A stretch of DNA of 64,000 bases from Pseudarthrobacter phenanthrenivorans Sphe3 (GCF_000189535.1 NC_015145.1:2108001-2172000), one strand, 5' to 3'; shown: positions 19,901-29,416, numbered from the stretch's first letter. The notes: generated by a model not told the origin, from the letters alone. Numbers and translations: made by a program.

Positions 19901-19926
19901 GGCCGGGGCGGGTTGCCGCCCCGGCC
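19901..19926 (-). terminator. Hairpin after glpD
   Basis: A perfect 11-bp GC-rich stem (GGCCGGGGCGG and its complement) with loop GTTG, 12 bases beyond the glpD stop. A weaker stem, GTCCTTC/GAAGGAC, lies next to it on the glpF side. It probably gives partial termination between glpD and glpF. Confidence 0.7.
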
Positions 19927-19938
19927 TGCAGCCTGGTC

Positions 19939-21759
19939 CTAGGCGACCAGGCTGTGGGTTTCTACGCGGTGGAACCGCTGCAGCACATCCTGTGCGTGCT
20001 TGATCTCTGCTGCACGGGCTGCAGCATCCCATCCCAGGGGAACAGACAGCACGTCCGCCACCTCGTTGAGCAGTTCCCCCGTCACCAGACCCCTGAAGGC
20101 CAGTGAGGTCCTGCGGATGAGGACGTCCACCAGGTGCCCCACCTGTTCCTGCGCGGCCATGAACTCAAGCTCACGGACGCTCAGCTCGCGGGTGGAGCGC
20201 AGCGGCCGGTCAGGTTCGGCGTCGAGGTACTCAATGACTGCTTCGGCCCGGGTGCCGTACCTGGTGAGCAGGCCAGCGGTGCGGTCTGCATCGCGGCCGG
20301 CCGCCATGTGCGCCTTGATCCATTTCTGCACCCCGGCCTCGTCTGACGGGAACCCTGCCCCTCCGCCGATGGGGAGCTGGGCGGTGGAGACTTTCCGGGC
20401 CACGCCGATTTCGGCCAGGACATCGTTGGTCATGTGTTCGGCCAGGGCGCGGAAGGTGGTCCATTTGCCGCCGACCAGGCTGAGTACTACCGCACCGGCA
20501 CCGTCCGTGCCTTTGGCGGGCCCGCGGCGCTCGATGCGGTAATCGCGGGAGACGAAGCCCGGATGGGTGGCATCATGCCGGGGCAGCGGCCGGACGCCGG
20601 AAAAGGTGTAGACGATCTGGTCATGGGTGACGGCGATGTCCGGAAAGACATGGCCGATCAGGTCGAAGAAGTACTCGATCTCCTCATCGGTGCAGACAGC
20701 ATCCTCTGCCATATCCGCATCCACATCGGTGGTCCCGACCAGCACCCGGTCCCCCATGGGGTAGATCAGGACGATCCGGCCGTCGGTGTGTTCGAAAAAA
20801 ATCTCCCGGCCGCGGCAGGCCTCAAGGAGCGCGGGGTGGTCCAGCACAATGTGGGACCCCTTGGTGCCGCCCATGAAAGAGGACGCAGTGCCCATCGCAT
20901 CATTGGTGAGATCCACCCAGGCACCGGTGGTATTGACGATCACGTCGGCCGTGAAGTCGAATTCCTCGCCCGTCAATTCGTCCCGCAGCCTCACGGTGCT
21001 GCCCCTGCCGGTACCGGCGTTCGGTTCGGCTGTCATGGACTGCAGTGAGACGTAGTTGCTGGCACGGGCGGTGTTGCCCTGGGCGTTGCCGGCGCCGGCG
21101 TACCCGGCCTTTTCCCCGTCCTGGAGGACGTCCAGCGTGAGCCGCTCCGGATTGTGCACGGATGCGTCAAAGTAGGTGGCGGTGTACTTGACGTCGGGGC
21201 GGAGGCTGGGCAATTCTGCGCGGGCACTCTTGCCGCTGAGGAACTGGTGCCGCGGTACGCTGCCGCCGTCGCGGGAAAATGAGTCGTACAGGCTGAGGCC
21301 GGCCTTGATCAGGAAGGCGCCGCGTTCCTTGGGCTTGCCGTGCTGCTTGTGGGTCAGGAACCGCAGTGGTGCCGCGAGCACCCCGGAAAAGGTGCTGAAG
21401 ATGGGGATGGTGGTCTGCAGCGGCTTAACGTAATGCGGGGCGATCCGCAGCAGCCGGTTGCGCTCCACCACTGATTCGCGGACCAGGCGGAACTCACCAT
21501 TCTCGAGGTACCTGATGCCGCCGTGGATCATGTGGGAGGAGGCGCCGCTGGCCCCCTGGCAGTAATCGCCGCGTTCGACGAGTGCAACGTCCACACCCTG
21601 CAGGGCAAGGTCACGGAAAGTCCCCACCCCGTTGATGCCCCCGCCCACCACCAACACCTTCGCGTGGGGGCGGCGGCGCAGCTGGTGCACCGAACTGCGC
21701 TCAACGTCCGGCTTCGCCGCTGAAGCAGAATGTCGGTCGGTTAAATCCTTGGGTCCCAA
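19939..21759 (-). CDS. glpD: Glycerol-3-phosphate dehydrogenase/oxidase
   Basis: An FAD-dependent oxidation of glycerol 3-phosphate to dihydroxyacetone phosphate at the membrane. From the start used here it has 606 residues. The FAD-binding motif is VLVVGGGINGVG. YCQGASGASSHMIHGGIRYLENGEFRLV and GDRVLVGTTDVDADMAEDAV are typical of the GlpA/GlpD family, and a C-terminal DAO_C domain follows. The frame stays open to a GTG at 21819, but the TTG at 21759 has AAGGGAG five bases upstream and gives GPKDLTDRHSAS. The true start is uncertain. It is divergent from the SorC regulator. Confidence 0.93.
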   Translation of the reverse strand: MGPKDLTDRHSASAAKPDVERSSVHQLRRRPHAKVLVVGGGINGVGTFRDLALQGVDVALVERGDYCQGASGASSHMIHGGIRYLENGEFRLVRESVVERNRLLRIAPHYVKPLQTTIPIFSTFSGVLAAPLRFLTHKQHGKPKERGAFLIKAGLSLYDSFSRDGGSVPRHQFLSGKSARAELPSLRPDVKYTATYFDASVHNPERLTLDVLQDGEKAGYAGAGNAQGNTARASNYVSLQSMTAEPNAGTGRGSTVRLRDELTGEEFDFTADVIVNTTGAWVDLTNDAMGTASSFMGGTKGSHIVLDHPALLEACRGREIFFEHTDGRIVLIYPMGDRVLVGTTDVDADMAEDAVCTDEEIEYFFDLIGHVFPDIAVTHDQIVYTFSGVRPLPRHDATHPGFVSRDYRIERRGPAKGTDGAGAVVLSLVGGKWTTFRALAEHMTNDVLAEIGVARKVSTAQLPIGGGAGFPSDEAGVQKWIKAHMAAGRDADRTAGLLTRYGTRAEAVIEYLDAEPDRPLRSTRELSVRELEFMAAQEQVGHLVDVLIRRTSLAFRGLVTGELLNEVADVLSVPLGWDAAARAAEIKHAQDVLQRFHRVETHSLVA

Positions 21760-21856
21760 AACGACTCCCTTGGGCTTTGTATGGTGCGGCCACCGCATCG
21801 GTGCGCCGCCGTTCTCCACTATTGTTTGGACTAATGGAAAATGGAGTCAAGGACTA

Positions 21857-21870
21857 TGCACAAACGTGCA
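21857..21870. promoter_or_regulatory. Small inverted repeat between glpD and SorC regulator
   Basis: TGCAC-AAAC-GTGCA lies about 13 bases before the start codon of the regulator and within the divergent control region of glpD. It could be an operator for the adjacent regulator; only its symmetry and position support that. Confidence 0.3.
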
Positions 21871-21883
21871 GACAGGAGGCGGG

Positions 21884-22858
21884 ATGGATCCCACAAGGCA
21901 CTCGGACGCGCTGCGAGCTGCACAAATGTACTATCTGCAGGATCTGACCATGGATGCCATTGCGCGCGAACTCAGGACCTCAAGATCGACTGTTTCCCGC
22001 TTGTTGTCCTCCGCCCGTGATTCCGGCCTGGTGCAGATACAAATCCGCAATCCCCTCGATACCGGGCCGGAGCTCGAGGGCATGATCCGCCGCCGCTTCG
22101 GGGTGGATGTGCACGTGGTGCCGGTGCTCGAAACCCTGAATGAAGCCGAAACCCTCGACCGCGTGGCGATGCAGGCAGCCCGGACCATTGGCCCGCTGGT
22201 GGACTCCAACGCCATCATCGGGGTGGCATGGGGATCAACCCTCAGCGCCGTCAGCCGGCACCTCACCCGCAAGATCACCCACGACAGTGTGGTGGTGCAG
22301 TTGAACGGCGCGGGCAACATGCACACCACGGGCATTACCTATGCCAGCGACATCATGCGGCGCTTCGGCAGCGCCTACGGTGCCCGGGTGGAACAGTTCC
22401 CGGTGCCTGCCTTTTTCGATCACGCAGCCACCAAAACGGCCATGTGGAATGAGCGCAGCGTGCAACGCATCCTGGAACTGCAGGCAAAGATGAGCATCGC
22501 CATCTTCGGCGTCGGATCGGTGGACGCGGACTACCCCAGCCACGTGTACGCCGGCGGATACCTCGACGAGGCCGACCTCAATATCCTTGCCAACTCCGAC
22601 GTGGTGGGCGATGTCGCCACCGTCTTCTTCCGTGGGGACGGGTCCTCGGACGGGATCGTCCTGAACGAACGATCCACCGGTCCGGCCCTTGCGGAACTGC
22701 GCCAGGTCCGGCGGAGGATCTGCGTGGTCTCCGGTGTCTCCAAGATCAACGGGCTGCGCGGCGCGCTCGCAGCGAACCTGGCTACGGACCTCATCCTGGA
22801 CGAGGCCACCGCGCGGCGCCTGGTGGATTTCGAAGGGCTGGCCACGGTGAGTGGGTAG
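21884..22858 (+). CDS. SorC/DeoR-type sugar-binding transcriptional regulator
   Basis: A 324-residue regulator. The N-terminal helix-turn-helix is MDAIARELRTSRSTVSRLLSSARDSGLV. The rest is the SorC-type effector domain, with GVAWGSTLSAVSRHLTRK (phosphosugar-binding loop), VVQLNGAGNMHTTGITYASDIMRRFG and GIVLNERSTGPALAELRQVRRRICVVSG. These proteins sense sugar phosphates. The ATG has GGAGG five bases upstream. It is transcribed away from glpD, so glycerol 3-phosphate or a related triose phosphate is a reasonable guess for its effector. Confidence 0.92.
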   Translation: MDPTRHSDALRAAQMYYLQDLTMDAIARELRTSRSTVSRLLSSARDSGLVQIQIRNPLDTGPELEGMIRRRFGVDVHVVPVLETLNEAETLDRVAMQAARTIGPLVDSNAIIGVAWGSTLSAVSRHLTRKITHDSVVVQLNGAGNMHTTGITYASDIMRRFGSAYGARVEQFPVPAFFDHAATKTAMWNERSVQRILELQAKMSIAIFGVGSVDADYPSHVYAGGYLDEADLNILANSDVVGDVATVFFRGDGSSDGIVLNERSTGPALAELRQVRRRICVVSGVSKINGLRGALAANLATDLILDEATARRLVDFEGLATVSG

Positions 22859-22868
22859 AGTCGAGGCT

Positions 22869-23738
22869 ATGAGAACCTCACCGCGGATCAGCCTGAACAA
22901 CGGCGTGCTGATCGACCAGCTCGGCTTCGGGCTATACAAGGTCCCTGCCGCAGACGCGGAAGGCCTCGTGGCAATCGCGCTCGCCGCCGGCTACCGGCAC
23001 TTCGACACAGCCGCCATGTACGGCAACGAAACCGGGGTGGCCCGCGGCATCAGTTCACAACTGGGCGGGGACACCGGCAGCGGCGGGTCCGGGGAACTGT
23101 TCCCGGCATTGTCCAGGGAAGACCTGTTCATCACCACGAAGGTCTGGAACGACCACCACGGCTACGACGCCACGCTGCGTGCATTTGATGACTCCATGGT
23201 CAATCTGGGGCTGGACTACGTGGACATGTACCTCATCCACTGGCCATGCGCCCAGCGGGGGCTCTTTCCGGAAACCTACCGGGCGCTGGAGACCCTTTAC
23301 CGCGAAGGGAAGGTCCGCGCGATTGGAGTCAGCAACTTCCAGCCCGCCCACCTGGACCGGCTGCTGCAGACTGCCGAAGTGGTCCCGGCCGTCAACCAGA
23401 TCGAGCTGCACCCCTGGCTCCAGCAGGCTGAACTCCGCACGCTCCACACCGGGCTGGGCATCCGGACCGAAGCGTGGAGCCCCCTGGGCCGCGGCCAGGT
23501 CCTCGCCGACCCCGTGGTCCACGCCTGCGCCGCTGAGCACCGAAAGACACCCGCCCAGGTGATCCTGCGCTGGCACATGCAGCTGGGGAACATCGCCATC
23601 CCCAAGGCAAGCTCCGAATCCCGCATCCGCGAAAACTTCCACATCTTCGACTTCGAGCTCTCGGACCGGGACATGGCGGCGATCGCCGGCCTTGACCGGG
23701 GGCAGCGCACCGGGTCCCACCCGGACCACGTCAGCTAG
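22869..23738 (+). CDS. Aldo/keto reductase
   Basis: A 289-residue NADPH-dependent reductase of the AKR superfamily (2,5-diketo-D-gluconate reductase-like subgroup by general look). The catalytic tetrad is visible: Asp and Tyr in FDTAAMYGNETGVARGI, Lys in LFITTKVWND, His in MYLIHWP. The cofactor region is IAIPKASSESRIRENF. The ATG has CGAGG upstream; an in-frame GTG at 22851 overlapping the regulator is less likely. It starts 10 bases after the SorC regulator and 7 bases before the hydrolase, so these genes form one transcript. The substrate is unknown. Confidence 0.92.
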   Translation: MRTSPRISLNNGVLIDQLGFGLYKVPAADAEGLVAIALAAGYRHFDTAAMYGNETGVARGISSQLGGDTGSGGSGELFPALSREDLFITTKVWNDHHGYDATLRAFDDSMVNLGLDYVDMYLIHWPCAQRGLFPETYRALETLYREGKVRAIGVSNFQPAHLDRLLQTAEVVPAVNQIELHPWLQQAELRTLHTGLGIRTEAWSPLGRGQVLADPVVHACAAEHRKTPAQVILRWHMQLGNIAIPKASSESRIRENFHIFDFELSDRDMAAIAGLDRGQRTGSHPDHVS

Positions 23739-23745
23739 GCAGGAC

Positions 23746-24672
23746 ATGACAACAGCTAAGCCCGGATCCCCCGCGCCCGCCTACTTCAGCGCGGACCTTG
23801 CAGGACGTACGTCCGCTTCCGCCGTCACGCTCGACGGCGGCAGCGTCGCCTTTTGGACCTACGAGCCTGTGGCAGTCACTGCGGAAACACGCACCATCCT
23901 TGTGATCCATGGGTTCCGCGGCGACCACCACGGACTGCTGCGCGTGGCCGACCAGCTTCCCGAGATGCGGATCATCATGCCGGACCTTCCCGGCTTTGGG
24001 GACTCGGAGGCCTTCACGTCAGGCACGCATTCCGTGGAACGGTACGGCGCGTTCATTGTACGGTTCATGGCCGCCCTTGGCCTCGGTCCGGACACGGTGC
24101 TGCTGGGCCACTCCTTCGGCTCCATCATTGCCTCGCACTTCGTGGCCAGCCACCCCGGAGCCGTAAATCCGCTGATCCTGGTCAATCCCATTGCGGCCCC
24201 GGCGCTGGAAGGGCCCAAAGGCCTCATGACCAGGCTCGCGATCCTGTACTACCGGCTCTCCGCCCGACTCCCCCGGCCCGCGGGGCTGGCCCTGCTCCGA
24301 AGCCCGCTGATAGTACGGGTGATGAGCGAAACCATGGCAAAGACCGGAGACCGGGACCTCCGCCGCTTCATCCACGGGCAGCACCACGCCTACTTCAGCG
24401 CCTTCGCCAGCCGCGAGAGCCTCCTGGAATCGTTCACCGCATCCGTCAGCAGCCATGTTGCTGAGGTCGCCGCCAGACTGACCCTGCCCGTCCTGCTGAT
24501 CGCCGGGGAAAAAGACGAGATCGCCACGCTCCCCGACCAGCGCCGCCTCGCCGCGCTGCTGCCGGACGGCGAACTCAAGGTGATTCCCGGCGTCGGACAC
24601 CTGATCCACTACGAGACCCCGGAACCGGCAGCCACCTTCATCCGCAGCTTCCTTAAGGACCATCCCGCGTGA
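23746..24672 (+). CDS. Alpha/beta-fold hydrolase
   Basis: A 308-residue serine hydrolase. The nucleophile elbow is LGHSFGSIIASH; the oxyanion region is VIHGFRGDHHGLL; the acid is probably in LIAGEKDEIATLP and the catalytic His in VIPGVGHLIHYETPEPAATF. The fold is that of esterases and C-C hydrolases, and the substrate cannot be named. The ATG has CAGG upstream; an earlier in-frame start at 23692 would overlap the reductase gene. The stop overlaps the GTG of the next gene by four bases, so translation is coupled. Confidence 0.9.
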   Translation: MTTAKPGSPAPAYFSADLAGRTSASAVTLDGGSVAFWTYEPVAVTAETRTILVIHGFRGDHHGLLRVADQLPEMRIIMPDLPGFGDSEAFTSGTHSVERYGAFIVRFMAALGLGPDTVLLGHSFGSIIASHFVASHPGAVNPLILVNPIAAPALEGPKGLMTRLAILYYRLSARLPRPAGLALLRSPLIVRVMSETMAKTGDRDLRRFIHGQHHAYFSAFASRESLLESFTASVSSHVAEVAARLTLPVLLIAGEKDEIATLPDQRRLAALLPDGELKVIPGVGHLIHYETPEPAATFIRSFLKDHPA

Positions 24673-25745
24673 AGATCGTTATCGACGCACGTTTTACCCG
24701 GACCGACCACCACGACGGCATCAGCCGCTATGGGGCCAGCCTGATCGCGGCGACGGCCAAAATCGCCGACGTTTCCATGCTGGTTTCGGATCTCCGGCAA
24801 CTGGCACTGCTGCCCGAGGTTCCCTACACACTGATCAGCAGTCCGTTGTCGCCCAGGGAACTGTTCGTGGCGCGCACGATCAATAAACTGGGCGCCGATG
24901 TTGTGGTGTGCCCCATGCAGACGACGGGCACCTGGGGCCGCCGGTACGGGCTGGTCCTCACCCTCCACGACCTCATCTATTACGAGCACCCGGAGCCGCC
25001 GGGCTTCCTGCCCGGACCGGTCCGGCTGCTGTGGCGGCTGTACCACAAGGCCTTCTGGCCGCAGCGGCTGCTCCTCAACCGCGCCGATACCGTGGCCACC
25101 ATCAGCCGGACCACCGAAGCGCTGATCGCCAAGTACCGCCTGACCCGCCGTCCCGTGCGGATCATCAGCAACGCGCCGCAACCGGAGCAGGATCCCCGGG
25201 AGCCAGTCGCGGATGCGGGCCGTTCGTTGGTGTACATGGGTTCCTTCATGCCGTACAAGAACGTGGAAACCATGGTGGCGGGCATGGCCGGACTGCCGGG
25301 GTACACCCTCCACCTGCTCAGCCGCATCACTCCGCAGCGCCGCCAGGAGCTGGAGCGGCTGGTTCCGCCGGGGGCGGATGTGGTGTTCCATAACGGCGTC
25401 ACGGACGAGGAGTACCACTCCTTCCTGCGTTCGGCCACGGCGCTGGTGAGCCTCTCCCGCGCCGAGGGCTACGGCCTGCCGCTCGTGGAAGCCATGGCGC
25501 TGGGCACCCCGGTGATTGCCAGCGACATTCCAATTTTCAGGGAAGTGGGCGGTGACGCGGCCCTGTATGTGGATCCTGCCTCTCCCGAACAGTTCGCCGG
25601 GGCGGTTGCCATCCTGCAGGACAGCGTCCGCTGGCAGGAGGCATCACGCCGTTCAGTGGCCCGGGCCGGGGAGTTCAGTTGGGACGAATCAGCCCGCCAG
25701 CTGGTGGAGGTTGCCCACGAAATCATGGTGCGGCGGCAGCGGTAG
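24669..25745 (+). CDS. Glycosyltransferase family 4 protein
   Basis: A 358-residue GT-B fold glycosyltransferase. The N-terminal acceptor domain opens VIDARFTRTDHHDGISRYGASLI. The C-terminal GT4 donor domain has LVYMGSFMPYKNVETMVAG and the E-x7-E motif in SRAEGYGLPLVEAMALGTPVIASDIPIFREVGGDAALYVDP. It transfers a sugar from an activated donor; donor and acceptor are unknown. The GTG start overlaps the TGA of the hydrolase (four bases). It is the last gene of the regulator-reductase-hydrolase-transferase set. Confidence 0.93.
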   Translation: MKIVIDARFTRTDHHDGISRYGASLIAATAKIADVSMLVSDLRQLALLPEVPYTLISSPLSPRELFVARTINKLGADVVVCPMQTTGTWGRRYGLVLTLHDLIYYEHPEPPGFLPGPVRLLWRLYHKAFWPQRLLLNRADTVATISRTTEALIAKYRLTRRPVRIISNAPQPEQDPREPVADAGRSLVYMGSFMPYKNVETMVAGMAGLPGYTLHLLSRITPQRRQELERLVPPGADVVFHNGVTDEEYHSFLRSATALVSLSRAEGYGLPLVEAMALGTPVIASDIPIFREVGGDAALYVDPASPEQFAGAVAILQDSVRWQEASRRSVARAGEFSWDESARQLVEVAHEIMVRRQR

Positions 25746-25773
25746 CCGGGCGCCGCCCGCCGGGCCTGCTCAG

Positions 25774-27972
25774 CTAGAGCACGTCCACACCATCCAGCCG
25801 GAGCTGGAATGGTTCGGTGGTCCTCTTTGCAGCCGCCGCGGCCCGGGCCACCCGCAGGACACGGGTAACGGCCGCCGCCTGGGCGTAGGGGAAGAAGACC
25901 AGGGTACGGACGTCCTCTGCAGGGCGGCGGGCTGAGGGCGGACCATGAAGCACCAGCGGCGCCGGCCCGGCCATCCGGACCGTGATGCCGGCAGCACGCA
26001 ATTCCGCCTCCACGGCAGCCGTGTAATGTTCGACGGCGGCGCGCGGCCCGGTCACAGAGGCGATGCGCACCGCGGGGGGGAGCTGCAGCTCCACCCGCAG
26101 CGCCAGCTCCCGCTGGGCGTAACCGGCAGGGTCCCACCGGAGCAGGGCGCCAACGGACGCCGCGTCCGAGGCGGTCACCACCACCAGGCCGCCCTCGGAT
26201 GCGGGACGGACCAGGGCAGCGGCGTTGAACCAGCGGCGGACCGTGTCCTCGCCGGCGCGAAGGCTTTCGCGCCGGAGCAGCGAGTCTCCGTCCAGGAGCA
26301 GGGCGGCGGCGTAACCCCCCGGGGCTACCGGTTCAGCGCCCACTGTGGCCACCACCAGAGCCTTGGCAGCGTCCACCTTCGCCCTCACCTGGTCTCCGGA
26401 GGACGTGATGACGGCCTTGCCGGGAAATGCCCGGCCGAGTTCCTCAGCCGTCCTGATCGCACCGGTGGCACCCTTGCGGAGCCGCCGGCCTCCGCAGCGG
26501 CCGCACTGCCATCCTGGTGCGGGAGTGGAGCACCACCGGCATTGGGGCATTGCTGAGGAGCCGCTGGCGCCGGACACGGCCAGGGGTCCCTGGCAGGTGC
26601 CGCAGCGCGCCGGTTCCCGGCAAGTCCCGCACGCAAGGGACGGCGCATATCCGGCGCGCGCAACCTGCACCAGGACCGGCCCGCGTTCCAGGCCCTCCTT
26701 GGCGGCCCGCCATGCGGCGCCGGGAAGCCGGGCTATCCGGGCCAGCGGATCCCGCTCCTGTTCGAAGCTGTCCGCTGTATTCACCACCCGTGGCACGGTC
26801 AACCGCACGTCGGGCCGGGCGGCCTCAACAGCCTGCGCCCATCCGGCTTCCACCAGCCGCTGGGACTCGGTGCTCCTGGCGTGCCCTGCAAGGAGGCAGG
26901 CCGTACCTTCCTGCCCGGCACGCAGGAGCAGGACATCGCGCGCATGGGCGTACGGGGCGCGTTGCTCAATATGGAGGTCATCGCCGTCGTCCCAGCAGGC
27001 CACCAGGCCCAGGTCCGTCACGGGGGCAAAAGCAGCCGACCGGGTGCCAATCGCCACCCTGGCACTCCCCGTGAGGAGGCGAAGGAAATTCCTGTACCGG
27101 GGGGTGGGACCATCGTCGGCCGTCAGGCGGGCAACAGCCTCCGGCGGCAACAGGGCATGCAAAGCCTCTTCGAGCCGGTCTAGGTCCCGGTAATCGGGCA
27201 CCACCACCACCGCGCCACGCCCCGACGCATAGGTTGCCGCGACTGCCTCGGCCAGCAGCTGCGGCCAACCCCCCGGACCGAATCCCTGCAGCGGGTTCAG
27301 GACCGCCCTGGGGGCACCGCCGTCCGCAAGGTGGCGAAGGAAGGGCACGCCGTTATGGTAAAGCTGCCAGGCAGGGCCTGCCACGAACCCACCGACAGCG
27401 TCCGGCGCCGCTCCTGTACCGTCCGGATCTGCCTCCCCCGGCTGCAACAGCGTTTCCCCTGCTGGCTGCCCGGCAGGCTGTTCGCCGGTCGGCCCGGTAA
27501 CCAGCTCCTTTTCCAGCCGTGCCACGCGGGGCGGAACGGCAACGCGAACAACATCGCTGACAGTCCCTGCGTAGCGGGCAGCAACCGAGGCAACCAGTTC
27601 GCGGACGGCGGGCGTGAGGACGGCGACCGGCGACACCACTTTGGCCAGGGGCACCAGGCTTTGCCCGGCGTCGGACACGGCGACCCGCTCCATCAGGAAG
27701 CCGCTGAGCTCCTGGCCGTTGAACTTGACCTTGACCCGGACCCCCGGCTGCGCAGCCTCATCCAGGCCCTCCGGAACGCCGTAGTCGAAAAGGCGGTCCA
27801 AGTGCGGAAGCGACGATTCCACCAGTACCTTCGCCACGGGCAAGTGTCCTGCCAGCTGCGGCCCGGCCGGCCGGGCCGCCGTAGGGAATCCCTGGAGGAG
27901 CGACGGCTGCAAAGCTTCAGCGATGGCAATCATCTCCGTTCGGTTCACTGGTGGACATGCCCAGCCAACCAC
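25774..27972 (-). CDS. priA: Primosomal protein N' (PriA), motor motifs degenerate
   Basis: A replication-restart protein of 732 residues from the first start. The N-terminal 3'-DNA-binding domain includes VAKVLVESSLPHLDRLFDYGVPEGL. The zinc region has paired Cys motifs CGTC, CGTC, CRWC and CGRC. The helicase core is present in outline but the Walker A position reads GFGPGGWPQLL rather than GxxGSGKT, and the DEEH box reads WDDGDDLHIEQ. Actinobacterial PriA proteins are known to lack helicase motifs, so this one probably acts as a DNA-binding scaffold. The start is uncertain (GTG 27972, GTG 27948 or ATG 27933; none has a good ribosome site). Confidence 0.92.
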   Translation of the reverse strand: MVGWACPPVNRTEMIAIAEALQPSLLQGFPTAARPAGPQLAGHLPVAKVLVESSLPHLDRLFDYGVPEGLDEAAQPGVRVKVKFNGQELSGFLMERVAVSDAGQSLVPLAKVVSPVAVLTPAVRELVASVAARYAGTVSDVVRVAVPPRVARLEKELVTGPTGEQPAGQPAGETLLQPGEADPDGTGAAPDAVGGFVAGPAWQLYHNGVPFLRHLADGGAPRAVLNPLQGFGPGGWPQLLAEAVAATYASGRGAVVVVPDYRDLDRLEEALHALLPPEAVARLTADDGPTPRYRNFLRLLTGSARVAIGTRSAAFAPVTDLGLVACWDDGDDLHIEQRAPYAHARDVLLLRAGQEGTACLLAGHARSTESQRLVEAGWAQAVEAARPDVRLTVPRVVNTADSFEQERDPLARIARLPGAAWRAAKEGLERGPVLVQVARAGYAPSLACGTCREPARCGTCQGPLAVSGASGSSAMPQCRWCSTPAPGWQCGRCGGRRLRKGATGAIRTAEELGRAFPGKAVITSSGDQVRAKVDAAKALVVATVGAEPVAPGGYAAALLLDGDSLLRRESLRAGEDTVRRWFNAAALVRPASEGGLVVVTASDAASVGALLRWDPAGYAQRELALRVELQLPPAVRIASVTGPRAAVEHYTAAVEAELRAAGITVRMAGPAPLVLHGPPSARRPAEDVRTLVFFPYAQAAAVTRVLRVARAAAAAKRTTEPFQLRLDGVDVL

Positions 27973-28052
27973 GGGCTACTGACATTAGCCGCGCGCCGGC
28001 CCGGACACACCGCCCAGGACGCCGCGCCGGGTCACAAGTCCCAACGTCACGA

Positions 28053-28089
28053 GGCGCTGGGTGTCCAAGCGCTGGGTGTCCAGGCGCTT
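28053..28089. repeat. Short tandem repeat, 15-base unit, 2.4 copies
   Basis: Unit GGCGCTGGGTGTCCA is followed by AGCGCTGGGTGTCCA and then GGCGCTT. It lies just beyond the metK stop in the 122-base gap before priA. Its role is unknown; the first base is the only difference between the full copies. Confidence 0.8.
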
Positions 28090-28094
28090 AGGGA

Positions 28095-29330
28095 TCAGGC
28101 GTTGAAGAATGCCTTCAGCTCGTCCACGCGGTCCAGCCGTTCCCAGGTGAAGTCCGGTTCGTCGCGGCCGAAGTGCCCGTGCGCGGCCGTCTTGGCGTAG
28201 ATGGGACGCTTCAGGTCCAGCGCGTCGATGATGGCGCGCGGCCGGAGGTCGAAGATCTCAGCGATCGCAGCGCTGATGCGGGCAGGATCGACGGTTTCGG
28301 TGCCGAAGGTTTCCACATAGGTCCCCACGGGACGGGCCTGGCCGATAGCGTAGGCAATCTGGATTTCCGCCCGCTTTGCCAGCCCGGCAGCCACCACGTT
28401 CTTGGCAACCCAGCGCATGGCGTAAGCGGCTGAGCGGTCCACCTTGGACGGGTCCTTACCCGAGAAAGCGCCGCCGCCGTGGCGGGCCATGCCACCGTAC
28501 GTGTCCACGATGATCTTGCGGCCCGTCAGGCCGGCGTCCCCCACCGGCCCGCCGATGACGAATTCGCCGGCGGGGTTGAGGATGTTCCGGACCCGGGACA
28601 GATCGAGGTTTGCGCCTGCCAGTACCGGCTCGATGACGATGGACGCGAGGTCCGCACGTAGCTGGTCCAGGCTGGCGCCCTCTGCATGCTGGCTGGAGAT
28701 AACTACTGTTTCCACCGACACCGGGACGTCTTTGTCGTAGCCCACGGTCACCTGGGTCTTGCCGTCCGGGCGGAGGTACGCCAGTTCGCCGGTCTTGCGG
28801 ACTTCGGTGAGGCGCTCGGACAAGCGGTGCGCCAGCCAAATGGGCAGGGGCATGTAGGACGGGGTTTCGTCGCTGGCGTAGCCGAACATCAGGCCCTGGT
28901 CACCGGCGCCCTGCAGGTCGTAATCGTCTTCCTGGCGCCCCTCGCGGGCCTCCAGCGAGTTGAACACACCGCCGGCGATGTCGTTGGACTGCTGGCCGAT
29001 GGATACGGAGACACCGCAGCGGGCGCCGTCGAATCCGTTGGCAGAGGAGTCGTAGCCGATGCCGAGGATGGTCTCTCGGACGATCTGGGGAATTTCAACG
29101 TAGGCGTCGGTGGTGACTTCGCCTGCAACGTGCACCAGGCCGGTGGTGGCCATGGTTTCCACCGCTACCCGGGACTCCGGGTCGGCGGCCAGCAGGGCGT
29201 CCAGGATGGCATCACTGATCTGGTCGCAGATCTTGTCCGGATGGCCCTCGGTAACCGACTCGGAGGTGAAGAGCCGGAGCGCGGTAGGCGAGGCCCCGGA
29301 CGTCTGGGGAATGTGCAGCGGTAAAGTCAC
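28095..29330 (-). CDS. metK: S-adenosylmethionine synthase
   Basis: Makes S-adenosylmethionine from methionine and ATP. It has 411 residues. Signature motifs: [20 protein letters not shown] at the N-terminus, [12 protein letters not shown], and the P-loop-like [19 protein letters not shown]. The GTG start has AAGG about nine bases upstream. It lies between coaBC and priA on the same strand, an order conserved in actinobacteria. No SAM riboswitch was recognised in the 86-base gap before it. Confidence 0.98.
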   Translation of the reverse strand: MTLPLHIPQTSGASPTALRLFTSESVTEGHPDKICDQISDAILDALLAADPESRVAVETMATTGLVHVAGEVTTDAYVEIPQIVRETILGIGYDSSANGFDGARCGVSVSIGQQSNDIAGGVFNSLEAREGRQEDDYDLQGAGDQGLMFGYASDETPSYMPLPIWLAHRLSERLTEVRKTGELAYLRPDGKTQVTVGYDKDVPVSVETVVISSQHAEGASLDQLRADLASIVIEPVLAGANLDLSRVRNILNPAGEFVIGGPVGDAGLTGRKIIVDTYGGMARHGGGAFSGKDPSKVDRSAAYAMRWVAKNVVAAGLAKRAEIQIAYAIGQARPVGTYVETFGTETVDPARISAAIAEIFDLRPRAIIDALDLKRPIYAKTAAHGHFGRDEPDFTWERLDRVDELKAFFNA

Positions 29331-29416
29331 TTAACTACCTTACTGGTTGGGATCCGCGCTACCTGCAGAGGACGTCGGGAGATGTCTCCGTGCTAAGCAA
29401 ACGTGGCCTGAAACAC

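Noticed and set aside
29331..29416. SAM riboswitch before metK
   Set aside because: Only a small GGAGA/TCTCC repeat is visible; no known SAM riboswitch core was recognised.
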